Numbered from the stretch's first letter, positions 45,782-58,049 are shown. The stretch: 64,000 nucleotides of DNA from Carnegiea gigantea (GCA_029747015.1 JAKOGI010000087.1:147501-211500), one strand, 5' to 3'. The notes: a model not told the origin generated them from the sequence alone. Program-made: numbers and translations.

Positions 45782-47049
45782 TGATAAGTGCTCAATATGT
45801 ATATTATTTTAGGGCTATTTTGTGTCATTTTTAGGAGAATATTGTGTTTTAAGTTGTTATTTACTCTCTTCTCCATTTATGCTTGGGTATGATTGTTTGA
45901 TGTGTTTTTCAGGAATTTTAGCCTTTTTATCTAGCATTTGCCCTCCAATGGTTGTATTTTGAGCTCCCCTATGATCATCCATGTTATGCCACGCCCATGG
46001 AGCAAAGAATGAGCAAAAAGCCGAATCCAGCATAGGCCACGGTCGGCCCGTGGTGTCTGTCACAGACCGTGGTGAACCTGTAACTGCTGCCTCTTCATTT
46101 TTCCTCGGCTGTGCGGCTGAGATCGACCGAGCCTCTATATAAAAGATGACATTTTGTAGCATTTTCAATGATTCCTAAGCAAAGCAAAAGCATAGAATTG
46201 CATAGATTAAGGCTTTAGTTTCTTTTTTTGTAAAATTTTGTAGTTTTTTTAGTTTGGTTATTGTATTGGTGTGAGTCTTGAGTGTGAGAGTTTGTTCTTG
46301 AGTTGGTTTCGAAGCCCTTGGTTGAAGGCCATCTCAGTCAAGCCCTTTTTTGCTCAAATTTCATCAAACGTTGGTTAGTTTGTTAATCTTTTATCATGTT
46401 TGAGTAGTTTTCTTGGGATTTAGTAGTTTGTGGAAGTGTTGTTGGATCATGTTTTAATCTACACAATTGCGCTTATTTTTACACTTGGTTTGATTTCGTT
46501 TTGTCAAGTTTTTAGATTGTTGTGAGTTGTTTTTTTGCCAAAATTTGCTTATACTCTTGAAACAATCATGTGAAAAACTGAAAGGTGACATTTGGTTGTT
46601 GGATTGCTTTATAAGACTTAACGTAACTTCGTCTCGAAAGAGAGATTTGCATGTTATGAGGGTTAGTAAACAATCGAAGACATTGAACTTGAATTAGGGC
46701 AAATTGGTTCGAAAGAACAATTTTTGCTTGGTTTAGGTAAATTTAGTTGATTTCGAAAGAATAGACTGAGTTTCTGAAAAGATTACAATTCCTCGAATTT
46801 AACCAATTAGAAGAAAGCACATGTTCATTATTTTTGATCCAATTTTCTTTCACAACTACGAGAATTCCTAGATGTTTTTTTCCTTATTGATTTAGAAAAG
46901 TTTATTTGCTATTGTTAAATCGAATCCACTTAAACCAAAATTTTACCTAGCACAATCTAATAGGCAAGACTCAGTAAGTTACATTAGTCTCTGAGGAACG
47001 ATATCTTTTATCTATACCACGACTACCCATGCGCTTGCGGTAGAGGTCA
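45782..47049 (+). repeat. 3' LTR of Athila-2
   Basis: TGATAAGTGCTCAATATG ... GCGGTAGAGGTCA. TATATAAAAG at about 46136-46145. Inverted pair CCACGGTC (46037-46044) / GACCGTGG (46065-46072). 1268 bp against 1261 for the 5' LTR. Confidence 0.92.
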
Positions 47050-47911
47050 CTTAACAAGCGAATCTCTTTCAAGTACCGCTAAGTCAAGTCCTATCTTATC
47101 AATCAAATAACGAGTTTCACCGTTCAGGCCTTCACTTAACTATTTAGAAATCGCAAATGAATTAGGCCAAAATTCAACCACATCGATTTCACACACAAGA
47201 TAGAATTCAACCGATCCCAATCAAGAACAAATATAACTAAATAAAGACCAAAGATTTCAACATCAATTCTTGGCTAACAATCCCTAAATTGAGAAAACTA
47301 CTTACACATGTTTGAATCAACAAAACCAAACAGAGTTTAAGAGAAGAAAACCAAGCGTAATTAGATCCTTCAAGGGTTTTCCAACTTTGTAAGGCTCCAA
47401 AACAGCAAACACTTCTTCGACACTAACACTCAAATCTACTAAAAATCCAAACTAAACTTTAAAAAAATGGAAAAGAATGGAAAAACTAGAGAGAAGGAGT
47501 TCTCTTTCTGCTATGTGTCTCTTCTCTACTACAAAAATGGCTCTATTTAAAGAGAAACAAAATCAAGCTCAGTCACATAATGAAGGAAGACAAACAGACT
47601 TGCAATTATAGCCTCACCATGGACCGTGGCCTTCACCACGAACAGTCCGTGGTGAGCTATGTCTCGATAATCTTCTGTTCTGTCTCCCTTCCATGGGCAT
47701 GGTGACTTGGCGGTGTTCGTGGAGAGTCAAATTATACTCGACTATAGTCAACTTTGGGGCAAAATGGTCCAAAAACCTGCAAAACACAGAAAAGAACCAT
47801 ACCTGAGTGTAAAATCAAAAAAGGAGTACAAATTATAACATAACGCACATAATTCTCCCTAAAAATGACACAAAATGACTTCAAAATGGTGTGCACTTTA
47901 AGGACTTATCA
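47050..47911 (-). repeat. 5' LTR of Athila-1, outer part
   Basis: Continues the LTR interrupted at 36415: CTTAACAAGCGAATCTCTTTC matches 28832 on. Ends GGACTTATCA at 47911. Confidence 0.9.
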
Positions 47912-48730
47912 GCTTCACTAAGAGTTCTTATTTTGTACCCAATGACTTTCCTATGTAGACTCATACTTCTATCATCACTATGTCTTGTAGGTTCAAAACT
48001 CATCTACTCATTTCTTTGGCTATACTAATTGTAGCATCTTCTTTAAACTCTTCTTTAGCTGATGAAGATCCTTCTCCCCATTCTGATTTTGCACTCATGC
48101 TTCTTAGTGATTGGTGTTTAATGGTAATTTTACCATTCCAATCAATTATAATCACATTTTTCTTATTGATTTTTGTTCGGTTGGAAAAGCTAGATATCTA
48201 TGAACGATCAATCTTTATCTCCTAATGATTGATTTTAATCATCCAAATTTTTTTTTCATAGAGGTAGGACTTTCAATATCATTGTTAGTATTATCTAATT
48301 TGTAGATAATTTTCTAAAATATCATTAATGGATATCCTCCTCTTTTCTTGTCCGTCCCAACTGTTTTTATTTTAAGGGATGGGAAGTTTTTAGCAATTCA
48401 TCTTTTAGACTCACATAATATCTGAGTCGATAGTTGAGTCCTACCGGTCCATTACATAAATTAGTCTTAATCCCTGTGATAATTTGATTATTAAATTTGG
48501 TATGCCTAATATCACAGAGCAAAGCGTAAAGATCAATATCTTTACCATAATATTGTAATGGAGTAATTTGAACTTGGACGCTTCCAATATGGATATACTT
48601 GTATTTTCTATCTTAATTTGTTAAGCTTAAAGATGTATTCCAAATTAATGACATTAACTTCTTTCACATTATACTCACAATCTTTTGATTTCTGGCTCTC
48701 CTTCCATAATTTTACAGACATATACTTGCC
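47912..48730 (-). pseudogene. Movement-protein-like region of the pararetrovirus
   Basis: A 30K-superfamily-like pattern is readable on the minus strand between about 48600 and 48410: an HIG strand, a PL turn, a conserved Asp followed by Arg, and a later GPV segment, spaced as in caulimovirid movement proteins, which modify plasmodesmata for cell-to-cell spread. Stops and frame changes follow towards 47912. The segment to its right (48720-48610) continues from the coat-protein side of the inserted element. The apparent + strand signal-peptide frame at 47980 is its shadow. Family call by eye, moderate certainty. Confidence 0.5.
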
Positions 48731-49880
48731 AAAAATTGACCCGACCTGAAAACCCGACCCGAAAACCCAACCCGAACTAGCCCGAAAATTTTGGGTTCTG
48801 AACATGATTTTCTCGACCCGAACCCAAAATAAACTGAAGCCGGAAAACCTGCAAATTAGCTGGTCAAACCCGATCTGAACCCAAACCCGTCTGCTTGACC
48901 CAAACATTAGATCCTTAGTTTTTGATTTTTTTCTAATTTATCCCTCTTAACAATAATAGCTAGTCACTTTGATCGAATAGTATAAAAAGTGCATCTATTT
49001 ACAAATTAAAGAATACTAACCTTATTTTTTCTTCTCCATTCTCTGAGAATGACATCGTACGCAACTTTAAATGAAAAAATATTAAAAATGGGTATAAAAG
49101 CATGAAATAACTATCTAATCTTTAAAAAAAGTTAATTTAAAAGTAGACAAGCATTAAAAATGCATAAGTCATACCATTATATACTTAGTTAAACAAACAT
49201 GCCTAATTATTTTTTGAATTAATTAATTTGTAATAGTTTGAATGTTTGATGTTATAACTGCCACATAATATCTTCTACTTCTTTTATTCAATTTTATTTG
49301 GTTCTTATTCTAACTAGTCTTAAACTATGATGCAAGTGGTAGAAAATAGCTAATCGTATTCGCATTAGGGTCGGCCTAGTAATAAAGTTTTACCCGATTG
49401 GACACTGGTAGGTTAGTTAATAAAAATATTAAATTATTAAATAGGTTATTAGTGATCCAATTGCTACAACCCATTCAAATGCTCTAGACGGGCTGTCCCA
49501 TAAATAGTCGGCCCAATAATGACCTTCTTTCAATTTATGGGTCGATCAACCTAAAACCAAGTAGGGCTTAATTATTTGCCCGCCCGTACAAGACGTTTAT
49601 GTATTCTAATAAAAATTTGAATATTTTTAATATTCTTTTGAGAAATTACAATTATTATGCTTTTTCATTAAATATTGACAATTTTGAGTAATAAATATGC
49701 AAAATTTTTGATTTTAAGAAAAGAAAAACGACTCATCGAAAAGGCGCTCTAAACCCATTGGGTTGATTCGAAACCCATAAAACCGAAATACACCCGCCCG
49801 TATTTTACCTGAACCCGAAATACACCTGACTCGTATGCTACCCAAATCCGAATACACCCGATCCGCATTTTACCCGCCCG
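48731..49880. mobile_element. CCCGACCCGAA-rich insertion in the pararetrovirus
   Basis: Both ends are dense in CCCGACCCGAA / ACCCGAAATACACC words (48738-48900 and 49755-49880) with AT-rich non-coding DNA between; viral-like reading on the minus strand is present on both outer sides. Probably a non-autonomous DNA transposon, but no clear inverted repeats or target duplication were found, so the class is open and the edges approximate. Confidence 0.4.
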
Positions 49881-51915
49881 CCCAAACTGATAGGTCCATA
49901 CATACATATTTGCTTTTTAATTGAAAGATGCACTTTTTATAGATAGTGTCTTTCTGAATTATAGGAAGGACCCAATCTCCTTTGACTTCTTCGTTATCAT
50001 TATTTACAACTGACTCTTCTCTTTGAAGATCAACAAGACTAATCGAGCCACTTTCCATCATATGATTGGTCTCTTCATAATCACTTTGTTCAAACTCATC
50101 TTCTAGGATAATTTCAACAATTCCTTTGTCGTTAGTTAGGGCTAGGTCTGGTGTCTCTTCCTCACTTAGCTCAAAGTAATCTATGATTCCTAGAGTTTCA
50201 ATTAGCTTATTATTTTTCCTATTTTTGTATTCATTAGCATAATGTCCTATTTCTCCAAATGTCTAGCACTTGCAATTATTTTTCCCTGTAGGACAATAAC
50301 CTACTTTCCTAAAAAATATTCATCTTTTAGAACTTGGCTTATTATAATATTTTCTTCTATATTTTTCTCCTCTTTGCTTATTAAAGCTCTTTTTCTTATA
50401 AGACTTTCTTTTTCTTCTCCTTTTAGATTCCTTTCCCCATTCGTGAGTGACTCCCAATAGGCTAGAAATTGCTTCTTAATTTGCCTTTACTTTTAGAAAT
50501 CAAAACATTGATCATTAGCCCATTTTCTTAAATAAGAGATTCTTGAACCAAAGGCATCAATGACATCTGCTCTTTCAAACCATGTCAATGTATTTTTCAT
50601 TAATTATGGAATTCATCCCATAAGGCAATTTGTCTTAGAACACACCACGATTAGTTTCTTTATGCCCAATTTTATAATAATATTGATTAAATTTAGCAAT
50701 ATAATTCTCCAAATACCTCATCCCATAAATTTATAATATTAATGTTTCTTTGCCATTCTCTTGTTTTTTTCTTCAAAATCAAGTTTAGCTCCGATAAACT
50801 CAGTTTCAATTTCCTAGCATAAATTTTTGAACATTGCAGTTGGTGTTTCCATCATTCCTAATGCATTTTTACTATCTTCATTTAATGAATCATACCAGTC
50901 AGCTACAGTATCGAGAAACTGTACTCGATATAATTCAGGAAATTTCCCGCAGTCCATATGACGTTACTCATTCTTCTTTTTCAGTGCTCAAATATTTCTT
51001 CTCTATTACGAGTTCCATCGATGTTTAATATAAATTCGGTTTGGCTAATTGGGGCAAGGCCAATTTTCTTCAAAGGTTGTGGTTTTCCTTGGGATAAACC
51101 CAAAAGAAAAGTTAGTTATACATCCTACTGGAGCGTACCTAGGACTCATAAAATGGGTATTTCTTCTACAAAGTTCACCAAATTCGTCAGGTTTACGAAC
51201 TACATTGTTAACTAAATTTGACTCAATTTTATCTATATTAAGCTCTTCTCCAATCTTGTTAATCACGTCGTCTAATGCCATTTTACCATATTTTTTTATC
51301 AAGTTTCTTCCTAATTTTTTTTTTCTAAAGGTACAACATTAAGATCCTCTAACTTAATCAGGTTCATCTGCTGATATATCTCTTCTTCTAATTGGACATT
51401 ATTTGTCTCTTCGTTATCATCAGACAATACCCCGTGTTTATCGACTATTGCTCCCATGATTTTGTTTAATTCTTCTGGATTTTATTCTTTCTCAAACATA
51501 TCCTGTAGTTCATCAAGATTATACTGCTTATACTCCATCTTCTGCTTCTTTTTCTGCTTTTTAGATGATTTTTCAGCAGATTTTTCTCCTACTTCTTTTT
51601 GAATTTTCATCGCATGCAAGGAAATGGATTTTTGTGTTTTGGGTTTTGGAAAGGATATTTATGCTGAAAAGGAGTACTAACATCTAAAGTAGATTTTCCG
51701 CTATATCTGATTTTGTTAAGCAGAGAAAGATGGATTACAGACAATTGTTTCTTAATCTCCTTAATTTTATTCTTAATTCTGGCTATTTTAGCTTTTAATT
51801 CTAAAACTATATCAGTGATATATTATAATTGGGGTGCTACTGAAGTGGTTCCCTCTGGTGAGTGAACAATATGTAAATAGTTAGGAGCAGGACAAGTAGC
51901 TGATGATCCAAGCAT
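49881..51915 (-). pseudogene. Coat-protein-like region of the pararetrovirus
   Basis: The minus strand from ATG 51915: a short Pro/Ser N-terminus, a Lys/Ile coiled-coil-like stretch (about 51800-51700), an acidic zone (51540-51360), several conserved-looking blocks (51300-50900), and a degenerate nucleic-acid-binding zinc knuckle at 50274-50227 with the His-Tyr-Ala-Asn core, where two Cys are replaced and a stop interrupts. An acidic segment (50220-50000) follows. At least four stops or frameshifts. Such proteins build the caulimovirid virion. Frames on the + strand at 50958-51342 are shadows. Confidence 0.6.
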
Positions 51916-51973
51916 TAAATACACTTAATAAGCTTAATTAACTACTAATTACTCTTAATTATTTTTGGTCACG

Positions 51974-51987
51974 TGGCTGTGATACCA
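51974..51987 (-). promoter_or_regulatory. Met-tRNA primer binding site of the pararetrovirus
   Basis: The minus strand reads TGGTATCACAGCCA; the caulimovirid consensus begins TGGTATCAGAGC, 11 of 12 matching. Located 59 bases before the first ATG of the coat-protein-like region, it marks the conventional genome origin. Confidence 0.7.
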
Positions 51988-53422
51988 GATTAAAGAGGGC
52001 ATCAAGTAGTACTAGTTTGTAGAATATCACATGCACAAATTTAGATTTTTCAAAAGTAAATTTTTAAGGATTGGGGTTAGATTTGCAAATATGAAAACAT
52101 TAGGGTGTTTATGCAAAATATGTGAACAGTAAATTGGGTACCTTTTGTTGGTTATCTCATAAATTGATGTACCATATAGTTATTTTTAAAAAATGAGTGT
52201 CTTTTTTGTTGTTTACACAAAACTTGAGGTACCTTCATATATTTTATTCAGTATATTCACATAAATATAAAATAATATTCACATAAATATAAAATAATAA
52301 AAACTAAATCAACGGCAAGGTTTAGAAAAAGCCTAAATCGAAAGTATGTCAAGGGATCTTTTAATTAAAAAAAAGAAAAACCCTATAGCACATTATTCAA
52401 ATTCATATAGTGTAATCATCCCTTAATATATTGAACTCTAAATGCAATGGCACAAACTCTACACCAAATTATTTACCCATGCTAAAAAATAAAAAAAAAA
52501 ACTGGAAATTAAAAGTATGATATCGTGACATTATGGGTGTGAATTGGGAAGAATTGTCAAACAATTCCGCTCAAGACTAAATGCGATCCATGCATAAAAT
52601 AAACTGGCAACATTTATATAATGATATCTCATATGAGACACAATTGTTAAAAAAAAAATAAGTAGGGAATAAAAATAGCCTAATTTAAGGAATCAAACAA
52701 ATGCAAATGCTTACCAATGCATTAAAGCCAAAACTAATTAAAGCTGTATATTAAATCGAAGTATCAAACATTGGAATGAAAAAAACGTTATCGGTGAATG
52801 GTTTTTCAAATGTCAGAATGTAATCTACCTCATGTGAATGAATTGCTACAAACCTAATAACGCTTGAAATTTTGCATTTTTGCAAAATGAATTTCACTTT
52901 TTTCAACTACTTTTAAAATATGCAAATGGATAATAAATTGACAAAACAATGAAAAAACAACATAGAATTTTAGAGTATATAAAATTATGCACAACTACCA
53001 TAGTTTACAAAATCATACATCTACGTATAAACACTTTTTTTTTGGAATAAATTAGACTATGATCATTAAATTTTCAACTACCATTATAGTTTACAAAATT
53101 AGCACATCTATGTATAGAGATTGTTTTACCATTAATAGATGGAATAAGAATAGCAACATGTTATGAACATACTGAACTTACAAACAAAATTTCGTTTAAA
53201 TAATTTAGACTATGCTCATTACGTGTCAACTATCATGGTGTATATTAGGGTCAAATTAATATTGAGTTGTTGTGACTATCTTTTTTGTAAATAAAAAATC
53301 AACAGTATTAAAACCTACATAATAAGCACAGTATATTATGTGTCATTCCAACTAAGCATCCTATTTTCCACTCCAACTAATCATCCTATATGTCAACTAT
53401 ATGTTGCTTCTATCGAACTTTT

Positions 53423-53486
<64 letters not shown>

Positions 53487-53669
53487 TTAACAAAATTAGC
53501 GAATGAGACAAACATTTAATTAAGACATTAAAAGCATTAATTAGAGCACATTGTCATATGGCATGTGAAATTTGAGAATAGAGTGGGTTCGAAACTTCAT
53601 TGGAGATGGGATTATCATGTCCTTCATTGATTGCTTTGAGAGAGATTTGATTACCATACTAATTTTTTC
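51988..53669. other. Non-coding AT-rich DNA
   Basis: No supported gene. Contains a (TA)n microsatellite at 53425-53481 and short poly-A runs. Confidence 0.5.
53425..53481. repeat. (TA)n microsatellite
   Basis: About 27 uninterrupted TA units. Confidence 0.95.
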
Positions 53670-53990
53670 TATCGAGAAGTGAGTTAAAATCTTTGACTGA
53701 ATCTTTTTTTACCTAATTTTGTTAGTCTGTTTCCTAAGTTTTAGACCGTGTTAGTAGCTTCTTTTCTTTAGGCAAAAAATCAGATTATTGGAGTAGTGGG
53801 TTAATTGACCTAGATTTTTCTACTTTGTTAGTGTTGTCTTAGCCTACAAATATAGGTTTTTGTAGCTATTTATATCATTCAGTTTCAAAATCCAAGTATT
53901 GAGAAGTAATAAAGCAACAACAGCTTTATTTTTTCATCTCTTTGTTACTTTCTACCTTTTGCTTTTGTCTTCCTCTATGTTTGGATAACA
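53670..53990 (+). repeat. 5' LTR of the Copia element
   Basis: TATCGAGAAGTGAG (TG changed to TA) ... GTTTGGATAACA; matches 58050 on, including CTAATTTTGTTAGTC and GAGAAGTAATAAAGCA. Confidence 0.85.
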
Positions 53991-53993
53991 AAG

Positions 53994-54005
53994 TGGTAAC
54001 AAGGC
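53994..54005 (+). promoter_or_regulatory. Primer binding site of the Copia element
   Basis: TGGTAACAAGGC three bases after the LTR; a Met-tRNA type site (TGGTATCAGAGC) with three changes. Confidence 0.6.
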
Positions 54006-54229
54006 CATTAAAAAAAAAAAAAGTGAGAAGGGTACGAGCAAGCATATTTTGTTCCTTAGCAAGGGACAAGTAAAGTAAGGGAGAAAGGGCCGCCAAATTA
54101 TCACAAATCTAAAAGTACCCCTTCAGAGAGGGAGTCCTAGATATGGTGAGGCAAACATAAATTGCGTGGAAGTCACAGATAGCGATGGTTCGAATTCTTC
54201 AACTCAGCCTCTGATTCCCATACTCAGAG

Positions 54230-55075
54230 GGTAAAAATATCGTCTTTGAAGTCTCAAGATGAGGATTATGTTCAAGTCTTAAAAGTTATGGAATTTGGTG
54301 GAATGTGGGTACACTGAGCCTAATTCGACAATGGCTTAACTAAACCAACAATTGTTAGAGACTCACAAGTAGGATGCAAGGACCAAATTCCTCATCTAGA
54401 CTGCATTGGATGATGGAATTTTTTTGAGAATTACAATAGCTGCAACTTTCAATTAGGAATGGGAAATTTTGAAGCAATAATTTTTTGGCAACAGAAAGGT
54501 AATTAGTATAAAACTATAATCTCTTCGTTATGAATTTGAAACTTCGGCCATGAAAAATAAAGATTCTATTTAAAAATTCTTGTCTAGGGTATCTGGTATT
54601 GTTAGCGAAATAAAAACATATGGTGAAAATGTTGGTAATTAAACTATTATGAGCAAGGTGCTAAGAAGTTTAACCTGAAAGTTTGACTATATTGTCCCTA
54701 CAATTGAAGAATATAAGGACCTATCTACCTACACTTTTGATTAATTAATAAGTTCCTTGCAAGCCGATGAAGTGAGAGTTATTAGGTCCTATAATCAAAG
54801 CAAGGAATAAGCTTTTCAAATGAAGGGGGAGACAACTGAAAATTCTAGTTGTGGAAGAGGCCAACGCAGAGGTCGAGGCAGAGGAGGTTCCATGTCAGTG
54901 AGGCAGAACAAAACATTTCTCTACAACTACAGTAAGAAGTCTAGACACACAGAAACGTATTGGTGGCAAAAGCAGAAGGATGAGGCTAACCAAGTAAGTT
55001 TTGCTGAGAAACCAACTAAGGATTGTAAGTTGTTTATACTTATGAAAAAGAGTCGAATGATGTTTGGTTTTTAAA
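54230..55075 (+). pseudogene. gag: Copia gag remnant
   Basis: Degraded UBN2-like capsid (FLSRVSGIV-type block near 54585-54615; SSLQADEVRV near 54750-54780), then the basic Gly/Arg-rich box RGQRRGRGRGG near 54855, and a knuckle position at about 54915-54965 where Tyr and Ser replace the Cys residues (LYNYSKKSRHTETYW). Multiple stops. Confidence 0.75.
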
Positions 55076-58020
55076 CAGTGGTTGTTCCAACCACATGTCT
55101 AGATCATGACCTTTATTCGAGGAACTTAATGAGTCCCAAAACTTAGAGGTGACACTGAGAGATAGCAAGAAAATTCAAGTGAAAGCCAAAGGTACTCTTA
55201 GCATAACCACCAAAGGTAATGTTAAGATTTTATAAGATGTGACGCTTGTACCGAGTCTGTCTCATAATTTGCTTAGTGTTGGGCAACTAATTGTTAGTGG
55301 ATACTCTATTTTGTTTGATGATGGACATCTCTTTATTATAGATAAACACTCTGACCAACTCATTGCAAAAGTTTTAATGATTGAAAATAAAATATTTCCC
55401 CTTTAAGTCTCTATGGTTAAGAGGCATGCAATGGATCCTAGTGATGATAGTGTGACTACATTGTGTCATTTACATTATGGGAATTGAATATTAATATACT
55501 AAAATTGTTAACTTGAATGGAGATGCGTTGGACAGCCAAAACCTGATGATTTCAGCTTCTATGAAAGTTGTGTTTAGGGGAAGCATAGTAAAAAACTTCT
55601 CCCTACAGGAAAGGCTTGGAGGGCTTCTAAATATCTTGAGTTGATACATATAGATTTATGTGAACCTATGAACACTAAATCTCTTAGTGGTAGTAGATAT
55701 TTTTTGTTGATTACAGATGATTACAGTCACTTGAGCTGGTCCTATTTTTTGGAAAAAAAGCCAAAAGCTTTTAACAGATTCAAGAAATTCAAAGCTTGGG
55801 CAAAAAGACAAAGTGGTATAGCTGATAGGGGGAGAATTTATCACAGCTGAGTTCAATAATTTTGTGAAGAAAATGGAATTTACAGGAGATTACAACACTA
55901 TATACACCAGAGCAGAATGGTGTAGCTAAGAGGAATAATCGAACTATGGTGGTGATGGCCAAAAGCATGATGCAAGCAAAAGGTCTTCCTACTTATTTTT
56001 AGGCTGAAGATGTAGCAATGGCAGTACACATTCTCATTGGTTTCCTATAAAATTTGCTCGTAATCGGACACCATTTGAAGCTTGGATAGGCAAAAGGCCA
56101 ATGATGAGCTGCTTAAAAGTTTTTAACTGTATAGCTTATGCTTTGGTTAAAACATCCTCTCGGAAGTTTGATGACAAATTTGAGAAATATATTTTTGTTA
56201 GTTATTCTTCTGAATCCAAAGCATAGAAGCTATATAACCCTATTAGTGGCAAGATAACTATTAATAGGGATGTAGTATTTAAAGAGACTGCAGACTAGGA
56301 TTGGAGTGAACAACAAGTGCAATAAAATATCTTGTGGAATTGCCTTCAGTTCAAAAACAAGAGCCTCTTGCAAGTTGCTCTATCTCCTCACCAACTCTAA
56401 CAGCACCATGCAGTAATGAAGAGCCTTCACTGCTACCGTGAAGATCAATAAGAGACAGAGGTCCTAACCCAAAGTCTGATGATAATGTTTATACATCTTG
56501 CACCTTATCTTTGCTTGTTTTATATCCTATTTGCTTCGAAGAAGCTACAAACGAGTCTAAATGGTTCAAGGCTATGAAGGAGGAGCTATTGGCTAGTTAG
56601 AAAAATCAAACTTGGGATTTGATAGCCTTATCGGAGGGAAACAAAAAGGCTATTGGACTTAAATGGGTGTTTAGAACCAAATATCATGCAAATGGAGCAT
56701 CTAAAAGCATAATGCAAGGCTTGTTGTGAAGGGCTATTCAAAATAACAAGATATTGATGACAAAGAAACTTTCTCTCCTACTGCTTGCTTTGAAACAGTG
56801 AGAACATTTTTAGCACTTACTACTCAATTGTCTTGGTCTCTCTATCAGTTTGATGTGAAATTTGCATTTTTGAATGGTGATCTAGAAGAAAAATTTATGT
56901 TTCACAACCTAAAGGTTTTATAATTAATGGCCAACAAGATACAGTCTACAAGTTAAAACAAGCAATGTGTGGCATAAAACAAGCTCTGTGAGCTTGGTAT
57001 TTTAAAATTGATTCTTACTTTTAGGAGAATGGTTTTGAAAAAGCATGAATAAGCCTGCTTTCTATTTCAAGAGAGAAGGTGATAATGATTTTCTAGTGGT
57101 ATGTCTTTATGTTGATGATATGATTCACATGGGTTCTAGTGAACTCGTTGTTGCTGAGTTTAAAACTTCCATGGTGAAGAAATTTGAGATGTTGGATTTT
57201 GCTTTCCTATATTATTTTCTTAGTCTTGAAGAGAAACAAGGTGTAAATGGAATTTTATTTCCCAAAGAAAATGCACGTTGGATCTTCTACAGAAATTTAA
57301 CATGGTGAGCTGTAATGTTGCTACCACTCCCATGGATATCAATGACGATTTGTGTTGTCACGATAGTGCTAAAATGGAAAATGCTACATATTTTAAGAGT
57401 CTTGTAGGTGGTTTAAACTAATTTATCTTATACAAGGCAAGATACAGCTTTGTCTGTCAAAGTTGTATTTAGGTTTATGCATAATCCAGCCAAGCTTCAC
57501 CTTGGAGCTATAAAGAGAATTTTGAGGTATGTTGTAGGCACAACCAATCATCGAATTTGGTACTTAAGAGTGTCAAATTTCAAGTTAATTGGCTTTACAA
57601 ACAGTGATTGGGCTGAAGATATTGATGACATAGAGAGTACATAGGGTTATTTATTCAACCTTGGGTCTGGTGTGATTTCATAGTGTTCAAACAAGTAGGT
57701 ACTGTTTGCTTTATCAAATTTAGAGGTAGAGTATATTGCTACAACTGCGACAACTTGTCAAGCTGTTTAGTTAAGAAGATGAGCAGAAGTAAAGTGTTGC
57801 AACTAAAATCTTTTGTGATAATAGATTAGCTATTACTATGGCAAAGAACCCCGTTTTTCATAGGACAACCAAGCACATCAAAATTCATTATCACTTCATT
57901 GAAAGTTGTGTTTCTACTGGAGAGATTATTTTGAAGGCTTGCGATACAACTGAACAAGTTGCTGATATTTTTACAAAATCACTTCTGTAAGCACAGCATG
58001 AGTTCCTCAAAATACAGTTG
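55041..58020 (+). pseudogene. pol: Copia pol remnant (protease, integrase, RT, RNase H)
   Basis: Protease site degraded to DVWFLNSGCSNHM (55060-55100; normally Asp-Ser/Thr-Gly). The GAG-pre-integrase has SLSHNLLSVGQL near 55255. Integrase: DLCEPMNTKSLSGSRYFLLI and TDDYSHLSWSYFL (55641-55760). RT: QFDVKFAFLNGDLEE (near 56850) and YVDDM (57108-57122). RNase H: PAKLHLGAIKRILRYVVGT (57490-57545) and the NSDWAEDIDD block, ending with a RTTKHIKIHYHFI segment (near 57865-57900). Many stops and frameshifts; inactive. Confidence 0.88.
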
Positions 58021-58040
58021 AGAGTTTGCAATTTTGAATC

Positions 58041-58049
58041 AAGGGGGAG
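58041..58049 (+). promoter_or_regulatory. Polypurine tract of the Copia element
   Basis: AAGGGGGAG directly before the 3' LTR start TGTCGAGAAG. Confidence 0.85.

Larger units (their letters stand above)
36416..47049 (+). mobile_element. Athila-2: complete-ended Athila-type element without RT/integrase
   Basis: Two LTRs (36416-37676 and 45782-47049), PBS, gag, protease, ATHILA ORF-1-like gene, PPT, and 5-bp target duplication CTTAA on both sides (36411-36415, 47050-47054). It is inserted in the 5' LTR of Athila-1 in opposite orientation and itself carries a solo LTR at 43327-45045. RT, RNase H and integrase are absent. Confidence 0.92.
28453..47911 (-). mobile_element. Athila-1: Athila-type Ty3/gypsy element without RT/integrase, split by Athila-2
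   Basis: Minus strand: 5' LTR (47911-47050 plus 36415-36035), PBS (36030-36012), gag, protease, linker, ATHILA ORF-1-like protein, PPT (29716-29699), 3' LTR (29698-28453). The two LTRs have matching lengths (1243 and 1246 bp) once the 10.6-kb Athila-2 insertion is removed. The flanking 5-mers TATTC and GCTTC agree at only three positions. RT, RNase H and integrase are absent. Confidence 0.85.
47912..51987 (-). mobile_element. Endogenous pararetrovirus (Caulimoviridae-like) fragment, decayed
   Basis: On the minus strand: a Met-tRNA primer site (51987-51974), an ATG at 51915, a coat-protein-like region with a zinc knuckle, then a movement-protein-like region, ending at the Athila-1 LTR. Coat before movement protein in the first ORF after the primer site is the order of cavemoviruses and solendoviruses, not of badna-, petu- or caulimoviruses (family knowledge). 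No RT region is visible. Frameshifts, stops and an insertion at about 48730-49880 show it is a fossil. Confidence 0.65.

Noticed and set aside
47980..48225. 81-aa + strand frame with a convincing signal-peptide-like N-terminus
   Set aside because: It runs opposite to the pararetroviral movement-protein-like region and ends arbitrarily; the hydrophobic run comes from an AT-rich antisense sequence.
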